Below the pieces are notes generated by a model that saw only the letters and a list, made by a program, of their open reading frames with translations, was not told the DNA's origin and ran no database searches. The position numbers and the translations under genes are program-made. A stretch of DNA of 64,000 bases from NCBI GenBank assembly GCA_017411715.1, contig JAFQPO010000007.1, forward strand, positions 94,015-158,014, written 5' to 3'. Shown piece after piece: positions 54,264 to 61,300 of the stretch. The stretch is from Bacilli bacterium (GTDB taxonomy: Bacteria; Bacillota_I; Bacilli_A; ML615J-28; CAG-313). How positions within the stretch are numbered: the first letter of the stretch is position 1; each line of letters starts with the position of its first letter.

Positions 54264-55316
54264 TTAGTTTTTATAAAATCGCTGTAACCATTTAAATGAG
54301 CTTGTTCTTAAGAAGATTATATTTAAAAGTCCTAAAAATAAAATTACTAATAAATAATTAACCATATCTTGTCTAAGGATACTTTCACAAGAATATCCTA
54401 GTAAATATGCAGGTAGCGTAAGAGCTGCAGCAAATCCAAACGCAAACGCTTCATAATTTGGATACATCTTAGTATATCTATATAAAGTCATTGGCATACT
54501 CATATTAAAACATATAACTCCAATGTATAAAGCCATTTGATTATATGGAAAGACAGTACATAATATTGTAAATATCCCCATTGATAGATATATTGTGATT
54601 TTAAATCCGATTTTATCAACTAAATAACCACCTAAAATCTTCCCTAAACAACCACATAGTGTTAGGATGAATAAATCCCAAAAAGAATCAAGCATATCAG
54701 TAATTAATATTTCATTTACAAATCCCCTTAGGAAAACGGCTAATATTAATGGAATTAGAATAAAGAATTTATGTGTTCTTTTTTCAATGAAAACTTCTTT
54801 ATTTTCTTTAAACTTAAACTGATTAGGTAATATAAATAGTACTATTACACATATTACAGAAAGTAATCTAAAAATGTGTAAAATTATTATATTAGTTATA
54901 TTAGTGCCTAAAAATACTCCCATTGCCCCAAAGGAAACATAAAGACTTAGAGGTAATAATTTATTATTGCTTCTGTGGACAGTTTCCTTGCCACCAACAA
55001 CATATAATAAACCATTACCAAAGCCCATCATCATTGTACTTATTATCCAGTTATTTGTTAGAAAAGAACCAATAATAACTAGAATGATTGAGATTGCGGC
55101 GAGTGATTCATAAATAATTTCTTTCTTTTGAAACTTATCCACTATTAACCCTAAAATAGGTTGTGTGCATAAAGCTATAAAATTATACAAGAAAAAGATG
55201 ATTATTGTGCTATTACTATTGTTTGCATATAGGTAATTAACAACAGCATGTGCACAGATTCCGTCCGTTAGTAAGTGTAATATTGTGTATATAACAAGCG
55301 ATATTTTCCTACTCAT
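54264..55316 (-). CDS. MFS-type transporter
   Basis: 350 residues with about ten to eleven hydrophobic helices. Signs of MFS: ILHLLTDGICAHAVVNYL in the first helix, and the loop motif GLIVDKFQKKEI between helices 2 and 3. Shorter than the usual 400, mostly in the C-terminal half. The substrate is unknown. It is the last of a three-gene operon with M18 and M29 aminopeptidases (two-base gap), so a role in peptide or amino-acid use is possible, though not shown. Confidence 0.85.
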   Translation of the reverse strand: MSRKISLVIYTILHLLTDGICAHAVVNYLYANNSNSTIIIFFLYNFIALCTQPILGLIVDKFQKKEIIYESLAAISIILVIIGSFLTNNWIISTMMMGFGNGLLYVVGGKETVHRSNNKLLPLSLYVSFGAMGVFLGTNITNIIILHIFRLLSVICVIVLFILPNQFKFKENKEVFIEKRTHKFFILIPLILAVFLRGFVNEILITDMLDSFWDLFILTLCGCLGKILGGYLVDKIGFKITIYLSMGIFTILCTVFPYNQMALYIGVICFNMSMPMTLYRYTKMYPNYEAFAFGFAAALTLPAYLLGYSCESILRQDMVNYLLVILFLGLLNIIFLRTSSFKWLQRFYKN

Positions 55317-55318
55317 TT

Positions 55319-56596
55319 TTAGAATTTAAATCCTTCTTGTATCTTTTCTAATCTTGAATTATAGAAAACGACAAGTCCTTTATTTAAATATTTTGCATCA
55401 AGAGCTCCTGCTGTTTCATAAGCAGAGTGCATCGCAAATTGCGCAAGGCCAATATCTGCGCTATTAATACTTACATGAGATAAAGAGATTGCTCCAAGGG
55501 TAGATCCACCTCTTTGATCACTTCTATTAGTATAGTGTTGATAAGGTACATTATCCTTATCTAATATAGACGCAAATACTCCCCATGATAAGGCATTAGT
55601 AGTATATGCACCTCTAGCGTTATGTTTAATAACTATTCCTTTATTAATAATAACTTTATTAGTTGGATCAGCTTTTTCAGGATGATTTGGATGCACAGAA
55701 TGAGCATTATCGCTACTTACAATGAATGAATGTTCTAGGGCTGATAAATACTCATTATGTGTTTTGCCTAATGAATTATATATATATGTTAGTGTGTCAT
55801 TTAGGAATGTAGAGTTAGCTCCATTAACAGTAGAAGATCCTACTTCTTCTGAATCAAATGCCGCAAACACCATAATTTTATCTTCATTATTTGCCTCAAC
55901 TAAACTCTTAGCTCCAAGGTATGTACATTCTAAATTATCAATACGACTTGAACAAATATATTCTTTGTTTAATCCAACCATTGTTGATTTCATTCTTGGA
56001 TATACATATAAATCATATGAAACAATATTTGTTAAGTTAGCTTTTTCTTCAATCATTTTAACAAAATCAGTATTTGATTTTTGACCAAGTAATGGTAATA
56101 AATCAATTTGTGGATTTAATTCTTGTTGGCTTGTCCCACGTTGTAAGTGTATCGCAACACTAGGGATAATTAATAAATCTTCATCTATGTTAACTAAATT
56201 AGCTTTTAGTATGTTTTCTTCCTTAGTATATACAACCCCTGCCAAACTTAAAGGACGATCTAGGAATGATTGTAGAATTGGGCCTCCATATACTTCTACA
56301 TTTAGTGTTTCAAATAAATTACCACTAATTAAAGCAACAGGCTTAATTTTTAAAGTTGGTGAGTCTGTGTGAGTCGCAACAATATTAAAGCCTAAATTTT
56401 CGTATTTTAGGCCTATTTTAAAGCCAATAATCGAAGTTTCTCCTTTTTTAATGTAGTAATTACCCCCCTTTTCCAAAATGGGTGATTTTTCCATATTAAT
56501 TTTAGTAAAACCGTTTGCTTTAAATAATTCTTCTAAATTTTTAACTGCGAAATGTGCAGTGTATGATTTATCTAAAAAGTTAAGTAAATCTAACAT
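55319..56596 (-). CDS. M18 family aminopeptidase
   Basis: 425 residues, a cytoplasmic zinc/cobalt aminopeptidase with the metal ligands FNIVATHTDSPTLKIKP (His, Asp), SRIDNLECTY, AFDSEEVGSST (Glu-Glu), SDNAHSVHPNHPEK (Asp) and the last His near residue 400 (QFAMHSAYET). All are present. It releases acidic or other N-terminal residues from peptides. Nine bases separate it from the M29 gene, two from the MFS gene. Confidence 0.95.
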   Translation of the reverse strand: MLDLLNFLDKSYTAHFAVKNLEELFKANGFTKINMEKSPILEKGGNYYIKKGETSIIGFKIGLKYENLGFNIVATHTDSPTLKIKPVALISGNLFETLNVEVYGGPILQSFLDRPLSLAGVVYTKEENILKANLVNIDEDLLIIPSVAIHLQRGTSQQELNPQIDLLPLLGQKSNTDFVKMIEEKANLTNIVSYDLYVYPRMKSTMVGLNKEYICSSRIDNLECTYLGAKSLVEANNEDKIMVFAAFDSEEVGSSTVNGANSTFLNDTLTYIYNSLGKTHNEYLSALEHSFIVSSDNAHSVHPNHPEKADPTNKVIINKGIVIKHNARGAYTTNALSWGVFASILDKDNVPYQHYTNRSDQRGGSTLGAISLSHVSINSADIGLAQFAMHSAYETAGALDAKYLNKGLVVFYNSRLEKIQEGFKF

Positions 56597-56605
56597 ATAT
56601 ACTCC

Positions 56606-57838
56606 TTATATTATAAAGTTACCATTTTCAATGATTTTAACAACTTCTCCATTATGTTTAGTTCCATATACTTCCATATCACGACTACCAAACATAAAAT
56701 CAACGTGTGTCATTGAGAAGTTAGAACCAGCTTTAATAAGTTCTTCTTTAGTCATAGCTTCAGCACCTTTTAGATTTGTAGTTTGATAAGATGCACCAAG
56801 TGCTAAATGGCAAGATGCGTTTTCATCGAATAGTGTGTTATAGAATAAAATATTCATTGCATTAATTGGCGAATCATATGGTATTAAAGCTACTTCACCT
56901 AAACGTGAACTACCTTCATCAAATTCAATTAAGTTCTTCAATGCTTCAATTTCTTTTTCTGCAGTATAGTTGACAACTTTACCATCTTTAAAATCTAAAA
57001 CAAAATTTTCAATTAATTTACCTTGATAGTTAAGTGGTTTAGTAGCAACAACACGACCTTGTGTTTTTAAATTGTGAGGCATACAGAAATTTTCTTCAGT
57101 TGGAATATTTGGATTAAAGATAGCTCCATTTTTAGCAGTTTCTTTACCACCTGCCCAAATATGATTTTCAACTAAACCAACTTCTAAATCTGTACCTAAA
57201 CTATTTTTAAAATGTAAACTAACAAAATTTAAATCATTTAATTTTTGATTACGTTTTGTCATATTTTCATTTAATTCTTTCCATTCTGCAACTGGATCAT
57301 TATCTTTTGTTACATGTGAAGCAGCTAAAATAGCATCTAATAATTTTTCTGTTGCGGCTTTTGCATCAAGATCTGGGAAAACTTTTTTTGCCCATACTTC
57401 ATTAGGATATGCTACTACACACCATTGTCCTTGATTATTCATTGAATAATTTCTAAATGGTTTCATTACTTCACTAACTGCCATTTGTTGAGCTTGAGCT
57501 TTTTTAGGATCAACATCTTTCATAAGTCCAGGATTTGGAGAAGTAATTGAAAGTAAAGCTGCGTTATTTTCAATAAGGTATTGATATCTTTCTACAAATC
57601 CTCCAGGGATTGTTTGAAGTGATTCAACACTTGCATAAAGTAATTCTTCTTTTGATGTTTCCGCATCACTCCAGTTAACAATAACTTTTATACTATTTGC
57701 AAGATAAGCTTCTTTAACAACTTTTCTTACAAGTTCAGCTGCCTCAATTGGGGCATTAATTAATAATGGTTGATTTGGTTGTAGGTTAACTCCTACTTTA
57801 ATAATTAATGATGCGAATTTGTCTAATAATTTTTCCAT
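56606..57838 (-). CDS. M29 family aminopeptidase (PepS/AmpS type)
   Basis: 410 residues of the thermophilic-aminopeptidase family. Metal-ligand regions seen: FCMPHNLKTQGRVV, LIEFDEGSSRLGEVALIP (Glu), SCHLALGASYQT (His), FSMTHVDFMFGSRDMEVYG (His, Asp). Normal size. First gene of a three-gene operon with M18 and MFS. The promoter is a TGG-extended TATACT (minus strand near 57874) without a clear -35. Confidence 0.94.
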   Translation of the reverse strand: MEKLLDKFASLIIKVGVNLQPNQPLLINAPIEAAELVRKVVKEAYLANSIKVIVNWSDAETSKEELLYASVESLQTIPGGFVERYQYLIENNAALLSITSPNPGLMKDVDPKKAQAQQMAVSEVMKPFRNYSMNNQGQWCVVAYPNEVWAKKVFPDLDAKAATEKLLDAILAASHVTKDNDPVAEWKELNENMTKRNQKLNDLNFVSLHFKNSLGTDLEVGLVENHIWAGGKETAKNGAIFNPNIPTEENFCMPHNLKTQGRVVATKPLNYQGKLIENFVLDFKDGKVVNYTAEKEIEALKNLIEFDEGSSRLGEVALIPYDSPINAMNILFYNTLFDENASCHLALGASYQTTNLKGAEAMTKEELIKAGSNFSMTHVDFMFGSRDMEVYGTKHNGEVVKIIENGNFII

Positions 57839-57921
57839 ACATACCTCCAGAGATTCTAATTAATATTAGTATACCATATTTTCAAACTTTTTAATTAAAA
57901 AGAGATTTTATTTTTATAAAA

Positions 57922-57949
57922 GAAAAACTGTAAGGAAATTCCTTACAGT
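57922..57949 (-). terminator. Terminator after rpmE
   Basis: ACTGTAAGG / CCTTACAGT with a five-base loop and T tracts on both sides; 17 bases past rpmE. Confidence 0.88.
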
Positions 57950-57966
57950 ATTTTTTTCTTAAATTA

Positions 57967-58185
57967 TTATTTATTTTCTTTTTTTGCCATACTAACGCGT
58001 TTATTGAACTTATCAATACGACCAGCTGCTTGAACAAATTTTTGTTCTCCTGTATAGAATGGATGACATTTTGAACATGTATCAACACGGATTTCTTTTA
58101 ATGTTGAACCAGTTTCAAATTCTGCTCCACATGATACGCATACAGCTTTAACTTTATTATAAGTTGGATGAATACCGTTTTTCAT
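57967..58185 (-). CDS. rpmE: 50S ribosomal protein L31
   Basis: 72 residues with the zinc form: KAVCVSCGAEFET and VDTCSKCHPFYTGEQ (four Cys) and the basic, glycine-containing end AAGRIDKFNKRVSMAKK. The start at 58185 is preceded by GGAAGGAGTAAAC; an upstream ATG at 58203 has none. It is monocistronic, with a strong promoter and a short structured leader. The zinc-type protein is normally replaced by a Cys-free paralogue under zinc shortage; no such copy is in this window. Confidence 0.97.
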   Translation of the reverse strand: MKNGIHPTYNKVKAVCVSCGAEFETGSTLKEIRVDTCSKCHPFYTGEQKFVQAAGRIDKFNKRVSMAKKENK

Positions 58186-58236
58186 GTTTACTCCTTCCGC
58201 CATGGTTACTCTTTAACCATAGTAAGTTTTTTTACT
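58186..58236 (-). ncRNA. Probable L31 autoregulatory leader
   Basis: Two small hairpins directly before the ribosome site: TAAGT / ACTTA with an A-rich loop, and ATGGTTA / TAACCAT with a five-base loop (58202-58220). Rfam holds L31 leader families in Firmicutes; the position matches, but fit to the family model is unproved. Confidence 0.55.
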
Positions 58237-58241
58237 TATAT

Positions 58242-58270
58242 ATTATATCAAAATATTGATTTTTTGTCAA
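58242..58270 (-). promoter_or_regulatory. Promoter of rpmE
   Basis: A perfect TTGACA (58265-58270), 17 bases, a perfect TATAAT (58242-58247) on the minus strand, as expected for a ribosomal protein gene. Confidence 0.85.
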
Positions 58271-58280
58271 GTAAGATATA

Positions 58281-58312
58281 TTAAAAGTGGCTACCTAAAA
58301 GGTAACCACTTT
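58281..58312 (-). terminator. Terminator after the giant repeat protein
   Basis: AAAGTGGTTACC / GGTAGCCACTTT hairpin (one mismatch) followed by a TTTTAAT stretch on the minus strand, 12 bases from the stop. Confidence 0.8.
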
Positions 58313-58323
58313 CTTTTGATTAA

Positions 58324-61300
58324 TTATAGACTTGATAAATAATCATTGATGATATCAATAATCTTATCAGATGCATCTTTAGCTAATGTATTAGCTGGAG
58401 TATGCGGTGCAGGGTAAACTAGTTTACTATTATCAATAGAACTAATTATACTTAATGCGTTAACGATTGTGATATTTTCGAATAACTCTGTGAAGTAATC
58501 ACAAGCCGCAAGTTCGAATGCCCATTGACGGCCAGCAAGATCATCAGCAGTTAAATCATTACCATCATTGATGAATTGTGATAATGAATATGTTGTGCCG
58601 AATAGAGTTACTGAATAACTATCAAGTTGAGTATTAATTTCATCAACTAATTCATCCATGAAGTAGTCTTGGAAGATTTGAGATTCCATAACTTCGTCTA
58701 ATACTTCACCTTCCATATGACCAGAATTTAATCCAGTAAAGCTTGTTAAGTGAGGTAATTCATCACTCCAAGTGTAAGAAGTCCAATCCGCATTATCAAT
58801 TTCAGTATCAGTCATACAATCTTTAATTACTGTACCTTTAACCCATGTAGTAACGATAGAGTTAAATGTAGCACCACCAAGCATCATTGTTGCTTTCATA
58901 GCATCTAAGATTTCACCAGTTTCTTGTGCTTTAGCACCTGTACCAGATGCATCAAGTGTGAAGTCACCAGCAGCTCTAATAGCTTCGATTACATCAAATA
59001 ACGCAGTGATTTCATTATTCCATTCAAGTTTAGTTAATGGAACATTTGTAATTTCAACTGTAACACCAATTGTTGAAATAGCAGATTCAATAATATCAGC
59101 AAGTGGAGTTAAAACGAATGATTGAGAGTTATTAATTAAGTGTAATAATTCTTCAATTTCAGCAAGTTGGCTATCGTCTAATTGACCATCACCAACAAGA
59201 GTCATATTGTTAAGATCGATTGTTTGTAATTCATCTTTCTTAGCAATTACTTTAGCTAAGTTATCGATTTCAGCATCCCATTCACTTACTGGAGCTAAAG
59301 TTCCAGTTGCGCCTGTTTGTGCTTTTAACCAATCGCTTTCCCATTCAGTCATGTTAGAAGTTTCTAAACTATCGTGGATGAAATCAGGAAGCATTGTACG
59401 TAATACCATACTATGGTTGAAGTTACGTAATACTATAGCAATTTCAGCTTCAGATAATGATTGAAGTTTAGCAACAACATCACTACTTGAGAATAATTCT
59501 AATGATTGAGCATTTCTTAATAATGCGATAATAGCATCAATTTCAGTATCCCATTCTGCTTTAGAAGCGACACCATCATTGTTAGTATCAACTAAATCAG
59601 CATTTAATTCTTTAGAAGTATCAATTGGCATTGAATCTTCAAGTAATCCAGGTAATGCGTTAATATCAAGTGATTTAGAAGCATTGAATAATCTTAATAA
59701 GTCACGTAAACCGCCACCGATTGCATTGTATTCTTTACTTAAATCATCAGCATTAACATCCATATGTCCAAGTGGTAATGTAGCAACATCAAATGAATCA
59801 AGGCCATCCATTGCGTTAAGTGTCGCAATAATACGAGCGATGTATTGATCTTCTTCATCCCATTCTTCTACACTTGCCATGTGACCAACTGATTGGTTAG
59901 TGAACCATGGAGTTAAGAAGTCAGAAATATTGAATGTATTACCAGTACTATTATCATTGAATTTCTTATCAATGATATTGAATAATTCGTTACGATAAAT
60001 TACAGAGTGATTTAATGCAACAAGTAATTCTTCTAAGCCTTTAGCATCAGTTGAATGATATACATCATCCATAACTGTAGCCATATCAACAGTACCATTG
60101 TCGCCAACGAAATGTTTCAATGTAGCAAGAGCACTTCTAATAGATGCAACTTCTTGATCCCAATCAGTTACATATTCGTAATGAGGTTCATCACCGAATT
60201 TAACACCCATGCTAGCAGCTTTTTCGAACCATGCTTGTTCATTACCTTTAACAATATTCATACCGAAGATAGCATCATATACAGCTAAGATTTCATCAAC
60301 TGTTAAGTTATTTACAGTACCAGTTGCGATACCTGAATCACTTAATAGTCTTAAGATATCAGCCATACTGCGATAATCTTCCATAGTTTTTTCTTCCTTA
60401 GTCATTACACTATCATCAGTTAATCTGTTGAAGTCTAGTAAATCTCTAAATGATGCAGGAATACGATGAGCAAATTTATTGTACATTGGAAGAATAACTT
60501 CTTCTAATACTTTAGAGTAGCCAAGAGCATCCATTGCATCAGCAAGATGTAACATAGTAGCTTCATTCTTAAGTGTTGAAATATTAGTTAATTCAACACC
60601 AGAAACATTAACAGCTTTACCATAATGATCTAAGAATTCATATAAATAATCATATTCAGTTGCCCAGTCAATACCAGTTAAGTCAACTTCAGTCATGTCA
60701 AGTTTTACAACTTTTTCTAATGCAAGAGTAAGAATCATTTCTTCATCACCAGCAATGAATACATTGTTTTCAATTAATTCAACAAGTTCAACCATAGTTT
60801 GAGAATGTTTGTATTTAATTGAACCAAATACACCTAATTCTTCAGCTTTATCAACGATGTCAAATAATGTTGGAACTTCGTTAACAAAGTCAGCGAATGT
60901 TGGCATAACTGCTTTATCAATTAATTCGTAATCACTGTATGCACTTGGTAATGCTACTTTAATTAATCCGTTAATTAAATCAATACCAGATTGAGAAATC
61001 ATTACTGATTCTTCCATCATATGAAGTAGATTCATAACATCATTTTCTAATGCATCACTTGCAACAACACTTAAGTTACCAGCGATTTGAGTTCCGTAAT
61101 CTTTAGCAAGTTTAGCCATAGCATAAACTACAGATTTAATAATAACAGTTTCAGAAGCATCATCAGTTACTAATGAGTAATCTTTATCGATTGTTCCCAT
61201 TAATGTTCCACGATTTGCGAATCTGTTTAGAACTTTTTCAAGTTTACCAGAAACTTTAACATGACGTTTAATAATAGATACTAACTCTTTATTTAAACTA

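Noticed and set aside
57891..58088. 65-residue open frame on the minus strand overlapping rpmE
   Set aside because: A shadow of rpmE in another frame that also runs through its terminator.
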